Shown here piece after piece: positions 1 through 9,269 of a stretch of 57,685 nt of DNA. The notes under the pieces are model-generated. The model saw only the letters and a list, made by a program, of their open reading frames with translations. It ran no database searches and was not told the DNA's origin. Every line of letters starts with the position of its first letter. The stretch's first letter is position 1. The stretch lies in assembly GCF_004349105.1 (NCBI RefSeq), contig NZ_SMLB01000038.1:1-57685 (forward strand), read 5' to 3'. Position numbers and translations under genes: made by a program. The stretch comes from Jiangella aurantiaca (lineage in GTDB: Bacteria > Actinomycetota > Actinomycetes > Jiangellales > Jiangellaceae).

Positions 1-172
1 GGCCGATCAGCAGCGGCACCACGTGGTCGCGCAGGTAGGACACCACCGCCAGCTCGCGGCCGTTCAGCGTCGCGTCGCCGAGCCCGGTCAAGCCGTCGTC
101 GGTGGTCAGCTTGAGGGTCACGAAGTTGCGGTCCGGACTCGTGACGACGACCTCAGCCCTGTCGATGATCAA
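1..172 (-). CDS. Mannonate-dehydratase-like enolase-superfamily enzyme, N-terminus only
   Basis: Only the first 57 codons are present; the gene runs off the left edge. The protein begins [20 protein letters not shown] and continues with [20 protein letters not shown] and [12 protein letters not shown]. This is the N-terminal capping domain typical of the D-mannonate dehydratase/RspA branch of the enolase (mandelate racemase) superfamily, which dehydrates sugar acids in a Mg-dependent active site lying further downstream. The TTG start overlaps the stop of the upstream ATPase gene (TTGA), and GAAGGA lies about nine bases before it, so it is probably translationally coupled as the last visible gene of the 9011-1 operon. 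Substrate specificity cannot be judged without the barrel domain; manno- and gluconate-type acids are both known in this branch. Confidence 0.75.
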   Translation of the reverse strand, partial: MIIDRAEVVVTSPDRNFVTLKLTTDDGLTGLGDATLNGRELAVVSYLRDHVVPLLIG

Positions 173-2430
173 GGACGTGTTCCTTCCTCGTCGCCGGTGG
201 GGCCGGCGACGCCGCGGAGGGCCAACGTCGTGCTGAAGTGGCAGGCGGCCAAGTGCGCCGGGCCGTCCCCGGCGCCGGCCCGTGCCAGCGCCGGCGATTC
301 GGTGTCGCAGCGCGTCTCCTGGCGGTGCGGGCACCGGGTGTGGAACCGGCAGCCGGGGGGCGGCGCGCTCGGGTCGGGGAGCTCGTCGGCGAGCCTGATC
401 CGGCGGCCGGCGCCGCGCAGGTGCGGGTCCGGCACCGGCACGGCCGACAGCAGCGCCTCGGTGTAGGGATGCCGCGGCCCGCGGAACAGGTCCACGGTCC
501 TGGCCTGCTCGACGATCCGGCCCAGGTACATGACGGCGACGCGGTCGCAGGCGTGCTCCACCACGGACAGGTCGTGCGAGATGAACAGGTACGTCAGCCG
601 GTACTCGTCCTGTAGGTCGCGGAGCAGGTTGAGGATCTGCGCGCGGATCGACACGTCGAGTGCGGAGACGGCCTCGTCGGCGATGACCAGCCGCGGCCGC
701 GTGATGAGGGCCCGGGCGATGTTGATGCGCTGCCGCTGCCCGCCGGAGAAGGCGTGCGGGTAGCGCCGCAGGTACTCCGGCCGCAGGCCGACGCGTCGCA
801 GCATCGCCGCCACCTGGTCCTCGACGGTGCTGTCCAGCTTCGCGGAGTGGATGCGGCGCAGCGGCTCGGAGATCAGCTGCAGCAGCGTCTTGCGCGGGTT
901 CAGCGACCCGAACGGGTCCTGGAAGATCACCCGGACCTGCTCGCGGTACGGCCGGAGCTCCTTGGGCCCGAGCCGGGCCAGGTCGACCGCCGCCCCGGTG
1001 TCCGGATCGCGGTAGAGCACGGTGCCCGCCGTTGGATCCAGCGCCCGCACGATGCAGCGGCCCAGGGTCGTCTTGCCACAGCCGGACTCACCCACCAGGC
1101 CCAGCGTCTCGCCGGGGAAGACGTCGAGGTCGACGTCGTCGACGGCCTGGACATGGCCCACCGTGCGGCCGAAGAACCCCTTCTTGACCGGGAACGTCAT
1201 CCGCAGGCCTCGTACGGACAGCAGGGGCTCCGTCGCCGGCGGCACCGCACCCGCGGCCGCCGGCGGCGCGGCCGCGACCGGCGCGGTGGCCGGTGCCGCC
1301 GGCGGCGCCGTGACCGGAGGCCGTTGGAGGCCGGGGTCGAGCAGGTGGCAGGCCGCCGCGTGCCGGTCGCCGAGCGGCCGTACCGCCGGCGCCGTCACGT
1401 CGCACAGCCCAGGCATGACCGACGGGCACCGCGTGTGGAACGGGCACCCGACGGGCCGGTTCTCCGGCGACGGGACCATGCCGGCGATCGCGGCCAGCCG
1501 CTCCTTCCTGGCCTGCCCGAGTGTGGGCACCGACGCCAGCAGCGCCTGCGTGTAGGGGTGCCGCGGCCGGTCGAAGATGTCCGTGACCGAGCCCTGCTCG
1601 GCCGCGGTGCCCAGGTACATCACGGTCACGTCGTCGGCGATCTCGGCCACCACGCCGAGGTCGTGGGTGATGAACATCACCGACATCCCGGTCTCCTCCT
1701 GGAGCTGGGCGATCAGGTCGAGGATGCGGGCCTGGGTGGTCACGTCGAGCGCGGTGGTGGGCTCGTCGGCGATGAGCAGCGCCGGGTCGCAGGACAGCGC
1801 GATGGCGATCATCACCCGCTGGCACATGCCGCCGGACAGCTGGAACGAGTAGGCGTCGAACCGGCGCTCCGGCTGCGGGATCCCGACGCGGCGCAGCTGC
1901 GCGATCGCCAGCTCCCGGGCCTCGGCCGGGGTCACCGCGCGATGCAGCCGGATGGCCTGGACCAGCTGGTCGCCGATCGTGTACATCGGCGACAGCGACG
2001 CCATCGGCTCCTGGAACACCATGCCGATCTGCCCGCCGCGGACCTGCCGGATCGCGTCGCCCCGTGGGTCGAGCCCGGCGAGGTCGACGGCCGGCGCCTC
2101 GGGGTCCGGGTGCCACCAGAGGTGACCGCCCTCGATCCGCCCGGGCGGATCGATGAGCCCGAGCACCGACCGTGCGGTGATCGACTTCCCGCAGCCGGAC
2201 TCGCCGACGACGCACATGGTGCGGCCGCGCGGCACGTCGAGGCTGACGCCGTCGACGGCCTTCACCACCGACTCGTCGCCGTGGAAGTAGGTGCGCAGCC
2301 CGTCGATCCGCAGGATCGTCCCGGTCGCGGCCAGCTCGCGCCCGACGGCAGTCGGATCGGCCGGCGCGGCGACGTCCTTCTCGGCCACGGCGGCGGCGCG
2401 GCGGTTGCTGTCGTCGCTGTGCGGAGTCAT
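169..2430 (-). CDS. Fused double ATP-binding subunit of an oligopeptide/oligosaccharide-type ABC transporter
   Basis: A 753-residue protein carrying two complete nucleotide-binding domains, equivalent to DppD and DppF joined head to tail. Each half has a Walker A (GESGCGKS near residue 77, GESGCGKT near 445), a signature (LSGGMCQR and FSGGQRQR) and a Walker B ending in IADEP or IADEA. Each half ends in the oligopeptide/dipeptide C-terminal region with its cysteine pattern (CPFHTRCP and CRFHTRCP). An Ala/Pro-rich linker near residues 370-400 joins them. In family 5 systems these subunits power import across the membrane with two permeases. The gene starts 22 bases after the permease gene and overlaps the next gene by four bases. 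The fusion is known in actinobacteria. The cargo is more likely a sugar than a peptide given the neighbours; that is inference. Confidence 0.9.
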   Translation of the reverse strand: MTPHSDDSNRRAAAVAEKDVAAPADPTAVGRELAATGTILRIDGLRTYFHGDESVVKAVDGVSLDVPRGRTMCVVGESGCGKSITARSVLGLIDPPGRIEGGHLWWHPDPEAPAVDLAGLDPRGDAIRQVRGGQIGMVFQEPMASLSPMYTIGDQLVQAIRLHRAVTPAEARELAIAQLRRVGIPQPERRFDAYSFQLSGGMCQRVMIAIALSCDPALLIADEPTTALDVTTQARILDLIAQLQEETGMSVMFITHDLGVVAEIADDVTVMYLGTAAEQGSVTDIFDRPRHPYTQALLASVPTLGQARKERLAAIAGMVPSPENRPVGCPFHTRCPSVMPGLCDVTAPAVRPLGDRHAAACHLLDPGLQRPPVTAPPAAPATAPVAAAPPAAAGAVPPATEPLLSVRGLRMTFPVKKGFFGRTVGHVQAVDDVDLDVFPGETLGLVGESGCGKTTLGRCIVRALDPTAGTVLYRDPDTGAAVDLARLGPKELRPYREQVRVIFQDPFGSLNPRKTLLQLISEPLRRIHSAKLDSTVEDQVAAMLRRVGLRPEYLRRYPHAFSGGQRQRINIARALITRPRLVIADEAVSALDVSIRAQILNLLRDLQDEYRLTYLFISHDLSVVEHACDRVAVMYLGRIVEQARTVDLFRGPRHPYTEALLSAVPVPDPHLRGAGRRIRLADELPDPSAPPPGCRFHTRCPHRQETRCDTESPALARAGAGDGPAHLAACHFSTTLALRGVAGPTGDEEGTRP

Positions 2431-2452
2431 TGCGGGTCCCGTCCTCGTCTGC

Positions 2453-3625
2453 TCATCGTCGATACGGATCGGCGGCGTCGCGCAGCCCGTCGCCCAGGAA
2501 GTTGAGGGACAGCACGGCGATCACGACCGCCAGGCCTGGCAGCAGCAGCCACGGCGCCGTCGAGATCACCCTGATCTGCTGTGCCTCCTGCAGCAGCACC
2601 CCCCACGACACGACCGGTGGCTGAAGGCCCAGGCCCAGGAAGGACAGCGCCGTCTCGGCCAGGATCATGGCGGGGATCGCCAGCGTCAGCGTCGCGATGA
2701 GATGCGACGTGAACGACGGCAGCATGTGACCGAAGATGATCGCCCGGCGGCCCGCCCCGTCGAGCCTGGCGGCCATGACGAAGTCCTCCTCGCGCAGCGA
2801 CAGGAAGCGGCCGCGCACCTCACGAGCCAGGCTCGTCCACGCGACGAACGAGAGCACGACCGTGATCATGAAGTAGCGCGTCAGCGGACCCCAGTCGGTG
2901 GGTACCGCGGCGGCCAGTCCCAGCCACAGCGGCAGGGTCGGCAGCGACATGAAGAACTCGACCATGCGCTGGATGACGGTGTCGACCCGGCCGCCGAGGT
3001 AGCCCGACACTCCGCCCAGCGTGATGCCGAGCACGAACGCGATCGCGACGCCCACCAGGCCCACCGACATGGAGACCCGGGTGCCGTGGATGATGCGCGA
3101 CAGCTGGTCGCGGCCGAGCCGGTCGGCGCCGAGGAGGTACATCGGCGGGCCGTCCGGGTCGGCCGGGCCGATCAGGTGGATGTTCGTCTCGAACAGCCCG
3201 AACAGCCGGTAGGACGGGCCGCGGGTGAACAGCTCGACCGGCACCTTGGTGCTCTCGTCGACCGCGAACCGGATCTCCAGCGTCTCAGGGTCCTGCTCGG
3301 CGGTGTACCCGTGGACGTAGAGCCCCCAGTCCCATCCCTCGCTGGTGTCCACCACGTGCAGCGACTGCGGCGGCGCGTAGGTGTACTCGGGGTCCAGCCG
3401 CCCGGAGTCGTAGGGCGCCAGGAAGTCGGCGAAGACGGCGACGAAGTAGAGCAGGGCCGTCACCACGAGCCCGCCCAGCGCCAGCTTGTGCTTGCGGAAC
3501 CGCCACCACATGAGCCGCCACTGCGACGCCACCGACACCGTCGCGGGCTCGACGTCCTCGACCGTGGTCCCGGCCACGCCGCCGGTGGCCTGGTCGGCCC
3601 CAGCTGGGGGCAACTGCTGCGTCAT
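2453..3625 (-). CDS. ABC transporter permease, DppC/OppC type
   Basis: A 390-residue integral membrane protein with a cytoplasmic N-terminal stretch, a first helix near residues 50-70, a long extracytoplasmic loop and a bundle of about five helices. The EAA-type loop that docks on the ATPase is visible as [20 protein letters not shown]. The ending [16 protein letters not shown] is characteristic of the OppC/DppC branch. The N-terminal loop (about residues 75-170) is longer than in standard DppC and includes the segment [17 protein letters not shown]. It starts ten bases after the stop of the partner permease, so the two are almost certainly co-translated. Confidence 0.9.
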   Translation of the reverse strand: MTQQLPPAGADQATGGVAGTTVEDVEPATVSVASQWRLMWWRFRKHKLALGGLVVTALLYFVAVFADFLAPYDSGRLDPEYTYAPPQSLHVVDTSEGWDWGLYVHGYTAEQDPETLEIRFAVDESTKVPVELFTRGPSYRLFGLFETNIHLIGPADPDGPPMYLLGADRLGRDQLSRIIHGTRVSMSVGLVGVAIAFVLGITLGGVSGYLGGRVDTVIQRMVEFFMSLPTLPLWLGLAAAVPTDWGPLTRYFMITVVLSFVAWTSLAREVRGRFLSLREEDFVMAARLDGAGRRAIIFGHMLPSFTSHLIATLTLAIPAMILAETALSFLGLGLQPPVVSWGVLLQEAQQIRVISTAPWLLLPGLAVVIAVLSLNFLGDGLRDAADPYRR

Positions 3626-3635
3626 GTCGCTCTCC

Positions 3636-4577
3636 CTACCGGTAGCGCAGCCGGACCCGCGGATCGAGCCAGGCCAGGGCGATGTCGGAGATGAGGGTCC
3701 CGACGACGGTCAGGACGCCGAGGATGAGGATGATCGATCCGGCGAGGTACATGTCCTGGCTGCGCAGCGCGCCCAGGAGCAGCGGACCGACGGTGTTGAG
3801 GTTCATCACCGTGGCCACGATCACCTCGCCGCCGACGAGGCTCGGCAGCAACCAGCCGATCGTCGAGAAGAACGGGTTCATCGCCACCCGCAGCGGATAG
3901 CGCACCAGCAGCCTGCCCTCGGGCAGGCCCTGAGCGCGGGCCGCCACCACGTACGGTTTTCGCAGCTCGTCGAGCAGGTTGGCGCGCAGGATGCGGATCA
4001 GCCCGGCAGTACCGGCGGTGCCGAGCACCAGGATCGCGATGGCGAACGTCACCGGGTTGGCCTCGCCCACCGACAGCCCGAACGTGCTGAAGGCGACCCA
4101 CAGCATCACCAGCGCGAGCAGGAAGTTGGGGGTCGCGAGGCCGAGGAACCCGATCGTCGTGGCGAGGTAGTCGCCGATCGAGTACTGCCGCACGGCGGAG
4201 TACGCGCCGAGCGGTACCGCCACGATCCAGGTCAGCAGCAAGGTCAGCCCCGCGAGTGCCATGGTCAACGGCAGCCGGTCGGCCAGCAGGCTGGACACCG
4301 ACCGGCTCCACTCGAACGACTGCCCGAAGTCGAGGTGGAAGAGGATCCCCGAGATCCACTTCCAGTACTGGACGTAGAACGGATCGTCCAGGCCGTAGCG
4401 CTGGTTCAGAGCGTCCAGCTGGGCCTGGTCCAACGACTCTCCCTGTGCGGCGTACTGCGCCACGAGGGTCGTCAAATAGTCGCCGGGCGGCAACTGGATG
4501 ATGACGAACGCCACCAGCGAGATCAGGAACACCGTCGGCACCATGTACAGCAGCCGGCGCGCCAGGAATGCGGCCAT
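3636..4577 (-). CDS. ABC transporter permease, DppB/OppB type
   Basis: A 313-residue permease beginning MAAFLARRLLYMVPTVFLIS, the standard OppB/DppB first helix. It has the P-G-D motif after helix 1 (LPPGDYLT), a large periplasmic loop, then the helical core with the coupling loop YVVAARAQGLPEGRLLVRYP and the terminal DPRVRLRYR. The ATG at 4577 is chosen because it restores the family N-terminus; extending further upstream adds an untypical low-complexity leader. The 136 bases separating it from the RpiR gene hold no clear promoter or hairpin, so readthrough from the binding-protein promoter is plausible. Confidence 0.88.
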   Translation of the reverse strand: MAAFLARRLLYMVPTVFLISLVAFVIIQLPPGDYLTTLVAQYAAQGESLDQAQLDALNQRYGLDDPFYVQYWKWISGILFHLDFGQSFEWSRSVSSLLADRLPLTMALAGLTLLLTWIVAVPLGAYSAVRQYSIGDYLATTIGFLGLATPNFLLALVMLWVAFSTFGLSVGEANPVTFAIAILVLGTAGTAGLIRILRANLLDELRKPYVVAARAQGLPEGRLLVRYPLRVAMNPFFSTIGWLLPSLVGGEVIVATVMNLNTVGPLLLGALRSQDMYLAGSIILILGVLTVVGTLISDIALAWLDPRVRLRYR

Positions 4578-4713
4578 GGAGAAACGACACCCCCAGGAGG
4601 TCGGGTGATCGGCACACGTCGAAAGACGGGAAAGGGCACCAGGGAGCGCCCGGGCGGCCCGGGGGCCGACCGCGAGGTCACAGGCGGCGGCGAGTCGCAC
4701 AAGGGAAAGAGAA

Positions 4714-5646
4714 TCAGTCGCCGCGCCACTCCGGTGGCAGGTCGTTGAGCCGCTCCTGACTGGCGCCGAGCTCGTCCAGCGCCGCCAGCGACGTGCCGCC
4801 CTTGGCCTCGGCCACGGCCGTCGCGATGGCCTCGAGCAGCGCCAGGCCGGCCACCCGGGCACTGAACTGGGCCGCCCCGCGCGACACGGCGGCGCTGAAG
4901 ATGGTCAGCGAGGTCTCGACGACGTCGCCCAGCGGTGACTGCGGGTTCGCCGTCAACGCGGCGGTCTCGACCCCGTGGCTCCTGGCGTAGTGCAGCGCCT
5001 GGACGGTGTCGCGGGACCGGCCGGAGTAGGAGATGCCGAGCACGAGGTCCCCGGGACGCAACCGCGACACCTGCGCCAGCATCACCATCGGATCCGACGT
5101 CCACGCCACGGCGACGCCGATGCTCGCCAGGCGGTACGACAGCATCTGGCACAGCGGAGCGGCCGTCCCGGTGCCCACGAGCAGCACCGACGGCGCCGTC
5201 GCGAGGCGGTTCACGACGTGCCGCAGGGCCGGCTCGGAGAGGTTGGCCAGCGTGTCCTGCATGCACTCGACCTCCAGCGCCATCACCCGCTGGATGAGGT
5301 CGCTGACGCCGCCGGTGCCGGCCCTGGCCTCCAGCGCGAGGTCGACCGGGTGGGAGTGGGCGAAGCCCAGCGTCTTGCCCAGGTCGAGCGACAGCGCCTG
5401 CGCGAACTCGCGGTAGCCGGAGTAGCCGAGCGCGTGGGTGAGCCGGCTGACGGCGTTCTCCGAGACGCCCGCGGCCTGCGCCAAGACCTGGATCGCGACG
5501 CCACGCGCCTTCCACGGGTCGGCCAGGATCGTGTCGGCCACTTGCGCCCGCGCGCCGCTGAGGTTCGGGCGGGCGCGGCGCAGCCGCTCCAGGCAGGACG
5601 GCGCATCCGCCGCCTCGGGCTTCCCAGGCAAGGGCTCGGAGGTCAT
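4714..5646 (-). CDS. RpiR-family transcriptional regulator (HTH plus SIS domain)
   Basis: A 310-residue regulator with an N-terminal helix-turn-helix of the RpiR/MurR type (about residues 25-95, including VLAQAAGVSENAVSRLTHAL) and a C-terminal SIS sugar-phosphate-binding domain (about 120-260, with LLVGTGTAAPLCQ and LVLGISYSGRSRDTV). SIS domains sense phosphosugars, so the protein probably controls this island in response to an intermediate. The ATG at 5646 has GGAG at a good distance; a TTG twelve bases upstream is an alternative. It lies inside the operon it is likely to control, between the sulfatase and permease genes. Candidate operators are described at 9219-9258 and 15891-15926. Confidence 0.9.
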   Translation of the reverse strand: MTSEPLPGKPEAADAPSCLERLRRARPNLSGARAQVADTILADPWKARGVAIQVLAQAAGVSENAVSRLTHALGYSGYREFAQALSLDLGKTLGFAHSHPVDLALEARAGTGGVSDLIQRVMALEVECMQDTLANLSEPALRHVVNRLATAPSVLLVGTGTAAPLCQMLSYRLASIGVAVAWTSDPMVMLAQVSRLRPGDLVLGISYSGRSRDTVQALHYARSHGVETAALTANPQSPLGDVVETSLTIFSAAVSRGAAQFSARVAGLALLEAIATAVAEAKGGTSLAALDELGASQERLNDLPPEWRGD

Positions 5647-5698
5647 GTCATGCTCCAATTCCGATCACACGGTAGCCGCACAGCGGCCGTCTTGGTCG

Positions 5699-7000
5699 TC
5701 AGCCGCGCAGGCGGACGCGGAGGAAATCGTCGCCGGTGCGGTCGCACCAGCCGGCCAGCCGGGAGCGGTGTTCGTCGAGCACCATCCCGTGCCGGGCGTC
5801 CTGGGCGAGGTTCACCATCTCCCCCGGGTCGGTCTCGAGATCGAACAGCTGCTCCCGATTGCGGCCCCACGCGTAGACCGCGTATTTGTACCGGCGCGTG
5901 CGCAGCATGCGGCCGTAGGCGTGCGGCAGCACCGGCGAGTCCCACCGGGTCTCGACCACCACCTGGTCCGGCCGCGCGCCGCTGCCCCGTCCCTCGCAGA
6001 CGTCACGCAGGCTGGCGCCGGCCAGACCGTCCGGCGCGTCGATGCCGGCGAGGTCGCACAGCGTGGGCAGGACGTCGGCGCCGGCCGACACGAGGTCGCC
6101 CGACACCGCCCCGGGCGTGGTGACGCCCTTCCAGGAGACGATGAACGGGACGCGGACCGACTCCTCGTAGAGCGTCCACTTCTGGTTCCAGCGGTGCGCG
6201 CCCATGCCGTCGCCGTGGTCGCTGGAGAACAGGATCAGCGTGTCCTCCTCCAGCCCGGCCGTGCGGACGGCGTCGAGCAGCCGGCCGATCTCGGCGTCGA
6301 CCTTCTCGCACAGCCGGTAGTAGGTGTGCCGGTAGTGCCGCCAGTGGTCGTCGGACCAGCCGGCGACCGGGTACCACCGCGGGAACTGGGCCTGCGCGAT
6401 GCGGATCAGCTCGGGCTCGTACGGCGCGATCGGGAAGTTCGCCGGCAGGGTCGGGCACTCGTCGGTGGCGGCGTCGGGGACGTCGCCCCACGGCAGCGGC
6501 TCGTTCCTGGCCCACTCGCAGATGTTGTGCGGGTTGTCGAAGGCGGCCACGAGGAAGAACGGGCGGTCGCGCGCCTCCCGGATGAAGGCAACGCAGTCGT
6601 CCGCGAGGTGGTCGTCGCCGAAGCCGAACACCCGCCCGAACCCGTAGTCGCCGACCATGTCGTAGTCCGGCAGGTGCCACTTGCCGCCGTAGGCGCAGTC
6701 GTAGCCGGCGTCGGCGAACAGGTAGCCGAGCTGCCTCTTGCGCAGCGTGTCGTCCATCGCCGCCGCGTTGCCGGTGACGCCGGTCTGGTGCGGCATGAGG
6801 CCGGTCATCATGCTCGCCCGGGACGGGCTGCACAGCGGCTGGGCGCAGTAGGCATTTTGGAACCGCACCCCGGCGGAAGCGAGTGCGTCCATCGCGGGCG
6901 TGCTCAGGTCCGGGTTGCCGGCGCAGCTCATCGCGCCGGCGAACTGCTGGTCGGTCAATATCACCAGCACGTTGGGCCGCGACCTGCGCACCTCGGTCAT
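5699..7000 (-). CDS. Cysteine-type sulfatase
   Basis: A 433-residue arylsulfatase-family hydrolase. The formylglycine motif is CSPSR with Cys57, so the enzyme needs conversion of Cys57 by a formylglycine-generating enzyme, whose gene is not in this window. Metal-binding features are TDQQ near residue 17 (Asp-Gln where many family members have Asp-Asp) and SSDHGDGMGAH in the second half. No signal peptide is present, so it appears cytoplasmic and would act on imported sulfated sugars. The ATG at 7000 follows ten bases after the stop of the binding-protein gene, with GAGGA between. Co-transcription with a transporter suggests that the island handles a sulfated glycan. The exact ester cleaved cannot be told. 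Confidence 0.9.
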   Translation of the reverse strand: MTEVRRSRPNVLVILTDQQFAGAMSCAGNPDLSTPAMDALASAGVRFQNAYCAQPLCSPSRASMMTGLMPHQTGVTGNAAAMDDTLRKRQLGYLFADAGYDCAYGGKWHLPDYDMVGDYGFGRVFGFGDDHLADDCVAFIREARDRPFFLVAAFDNPHNICEWARNEPLPWGDVPDAATDECPTLPANFPIAPYEPELIRIAQAQFPRWYPVAGWSDDHWRHYRHTYYRLCEKVDAEIGRLLDAVRTAGLEEDTLILFSSDHGDGMGAHRWNQKWTLYEESVRVPFIVSWKGVTTPGAVSGDLVSAGADVLPTLCDLAGIDAPDGLAGASLRDVCEGRGSGARPDQVVVETRWDSPVLPHAYGRMLRTRRYKYAVYAWGRNREQLFDLETDPGEMVNLAQDARHGMVLDEHRSRLAGWCDRTGDDFLRVRLRG

Positions 7001-7010
7001 GTCGTCGTCC

Positions 7011-9011
7011 TCAGGAGGCATGGAAGTACTGCTCGGGACGGCTCGGGCCGGGCTCGGGATAGACCGCGGAGACCGGCATCGGCTCGTAGACGTTGCGGAA
7101 GGAGTTCTTGACGATGCCGTAGCCGCCCATGGGCAGCACCGTCCCGATGAGCCAGAACTCCTCCTTCGAGATCGCCAGGATCTGCCGGAAGACCTCCTTG
7201 CGCGCCTCGTCGTCAGGGGTCGCCCGCAGCTGGTCGTACAACGCCATCTGCTCCCGGATGCGGGGCAGCGGCTCCTCGCGCGGGTCGCCGGCGCTGTTGT
7301 ACCAGTTGGCCCAGGGGACGCCCCAGTTGGAACCGGTGTGCGACGGGAAGTAGTAACGCGGGTCGAGCAGTCCGTCCAGGAGACCGCCGTCACCCACCCA
7401 GACGGCGGCGTCGTGCAGGTTCGCCTCGCGACGCTCGATGAACAGCGACCGGTCCATCGGGTTCATGCGCGCGTCGATGCCGACCTCGCGCCAGTACCCG
7501 GCCACGAGTTCGGCGACGTCGGGGTGGAACGGGAAGAGACTGGGGGTGGCGACGTCGAGCGCGAAGGAGATGCGGGCGCCGTCGGGGCGCAGCCGGAAGC
7601 CGTCGCCGTCGCGCTCGACGTAGCCGGCGCGGTCGAGGTGCTCGTTCGCGAGGTCGACGTCGTACTCGGTGTACTGCTTGGCGAACTCCTCGTCGTAGAA
7701 GTCCGACTCCTCGCGCGGCGCGGCCTGCCACGGCTCGCCCTGCTGCTGGAAGACCGCGTCGATCAGCTCCTGGCGGTCGATGGCGTGGGACAGCCCGATG
7801 CGGAAGTCCCGGTTCTGGAAGACCTCGCGCAGCACCGGGTCAGGGTGCACGAGATTGAGCGCCATGACGGCCTGGTTCATCTTGCCGTCGACGATGTCGA
7901 AGAAGTCGTAGTCGCCGTCCTCACGGCTGTTGGCGAGGACCGGCTTGTTGGTGAGCGAGTTGATGTGCCGCATGTGCATGTCGAGCTCACCGTTGGTGGC
8001 CTGCAGCAGCATCAGCTCCTCGTCGCTGACCACGGTGTACACGACGCGGTCGAGGTATGGCAGCTGGGAGCCGTCTGGGTCGGTCTTGAAGTAGTACGGG
8101 TTGCGCTCCAGCACCACCTGCTCACTCGCCCCCAGCGGCGTCGTGACCACCCAGGCGTTGAGACGGGGCAGCTCGGGGTTCTGCCAGAAGCCGGAGTCGA
8201 GCAGGATCGAGAAGCCGACCTTCGAGGTGAACAGCTCGACCCAGTCCGCGGCGCCCTCGGCGGCGGCGACGGCGGCCACGTCCGGGTTGTACGTGGCGTG
8301 GAACTGCTCGAGGTAGTGGCGCGGATAGCTGGTGAGCAGGCCGCCCTCGTCGGGCATGCAGAGGTTGTGCATGAACAGGCCCTGCGGCTCGGCGAAGGTG
8401 AACCGGACGGTGACGTCGTCGATCTTCTCGATGGCCGCGGGCTGGCCGCTCACCGTCGTCAGCCAGCGCGGCACGCCCAGGAGCTGGTCGTTGGCGATGA
8501 CGTCGGTATAGGCGAAGACGATGTCGTCGGCGGTGAACGGGGCGCCGTCGGACCACTTCATACCCTGGCGCAGGGCGATGGTGTAGGCCCGGCCGCCGTC
8601 CTCCTGCTCGACCGACTCGGCGATGTTGAGCACCGGCTCGGCGAAGTCGATGCTCCAGTGCATCAGCAACTCGTATCCGGCCGTGCGGGCGAGCCAGGCC
8701 ACGTCGCCGGGCCCGAGCAGCGCCGTCCTCCAGTCGCCGCCGTACCGCCCGATGGCGTCGACCGGCTCGACGACCAGCGGTGTGGCAGGCAGCCGCTCCG
8801 CGACGGGCGGCAGCTCACCGGCGGCCACGCGCTCGGCCAGCGACGGCGCCTCGAGCCCCTTCTCCGCTCCCCCACCGGCGGGGTCGCCGCCGTCACCGTC
8901 ATCGCCGCCGGAGCAGGCCGAGCCCGTCACGGTGAGCAGGGCGGCGGCGCCGCCCAGCTGGAGCACACGGCGCCTCGTGTACCTGGATCCCAACCACGGT
9001 CCGCGCGTCAT
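7011..9011 (-). CDS. Family 5 extracellular solute-binding lipoprotein
   Basis: A 666-residue binding protein of the SBP_bac_5 (oligopeptide/nickel/oligosaccharide) family. The N-terminus carries a twin-arginine-like run (YTRRRVLQLGG), a hydrophobic stretch and a lipobox ending TGSAC, followed by a Gly/Asp-rich tether, so it should be a membrane-anchored lipoprotein, possibly Tat-exported. The fold is supported by AYTIALRQGMKWSDGAPFTA near residue 150, the usual family signature. It is first in the operon with sulfatase, permeases and ATPase. Large family 5 binding proteins in actinobacteria often serve oligosaccharides, which fits the enzymes here. The start is supported by GGGAAGG just upstream and by a good promoter at 9173-9202. 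Confidence 0.92.
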   Translation of the reverse strand: MTRGPWLGSRYTRRRVLQLGGAAALLTVTGSACSGGDDGDGGDPAGGGAEKGLEAPSLAERVAAGELPPVAERLPATPLVVEPVDAIGRYGGDWRTALLGPGDVAWLARTAGYELLMHWSIDFAEPVLNIAESVEQEDGGRAYTIALRQGMKWSDGAPFTADDIVFAYTDVIANDQLLGVPRWLTTVSGQPAAIEKIDDVTVRFTFAEPQGLFMHNLCMPDEGGLLTSYPRHYLEQFHATYNPDVAAVAAAEGAADWVELFTSKVGFSILLDSGFWQNPELPRLNAWVVTTPLGASEQVVLERNPYYFKTDPDGSQLPYLDRVVYTVVSDEELMLLQATNGELDMHMRHINSLTNKPVLANSREDGDYDFFDIVDGKMNQAVMALNLVHPDPVLREVFQNRDFRIGLSHAIDRQELIDAVFQQQGEPWQAAPREESDFYDEEFAKQYTEYDVDLANEHLDRAGYVERDGDGFRLRPDGARISFALDVATPSLFPFHPDVAELVAGYWREVGIDARMNPMDRSLFIERREANLHDAAVWVGDGGLLDGLLDPRYYFPSHTGSNWGVPWANWYNSAGDPREEPLPRIREQMALYDQLRATPDDEARKEVFRQILAISKEEFWLIGTVLPMGGYGIVKNSFRNVYEPMPVSAVYPEPGPSRPEQYFHAS

Positions 9012-9172
9012 CGCGCCTTCCCTTCTGCAGTCTCATTCAGAAGTCGGGTTGCGCAACGATCGCGAACTCTCTCCAATCGACATTCGCCCTGGACCGAGGA
9101 CTCTGGGGGACCTTCGGCCCCCCGTCGCCCGTCGGTGTTGCACAACCCTCCTTGGCCCTGCACGTTCCGAGC

Positions 9173-9202
9173 ACCGTATTCGCGGGCCCGATCCGTTGTC
9201 AA
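9173..9202 (-). promoter_or_regulatory. Sigma-70-type promoter for the binding-protein operon
   Basis: On the minus strand TTGACA (9202-9197) is followed after 18 bases by TACGGT (9178-9173). The -35 is a perfect match and the -10 fits TANNNT. It lies about 160 bases upstream of the ATG at 9011, leaving a long leader. No other promoter-like pair stands out in the 258-base divergent gap. Confidence 0.6.
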
Positions 9203-9218
9203 TGGAGAAAACTGATAC

Positions 9219-9258
9219 CTAGCAAAAGTTTCCACCACTCGCTAGGGTGCCGCCCATG
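9219..9258. promoter_or_regulatory. Candidate operator in the divergent promoter region
   Basis: CTAGC (9219-9223) and GCTAG (9241-9245) form a spaced inverted repeat enclosing AAAGTTTCC. They are followed by GGGTGCCGCCCATG (9245-9258). Much of this layout recurs at 15891-15926, next to another operon of the same island. It sits just upstream of the -35 of the minus promoter and overlaps TAGGGT (9243-9248), a possible -10 for the plus-strand gene. Control by the local RpiR protein is inference. Confidence 0.4.
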
Positions 9259-9269
9259 GAGGCACAGAG

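Noticed and set aside
754-2505. Long plus-strand open frame opposite the fused ATPase
   Set aside because: Arg/His/Gly-rich low-complexity translation without family features; a shadow of the GC-biased codons of the real gene. The same holds for plus frames at 26458-29196, 40240-42816, 43496-46354 and 54000-56882.
4578-4713. Gap between RpiR and permease genes as an internal promoter region
   Set aside because: No credible -35/-10 pair or hairpin was seen, so no feature is claimed.
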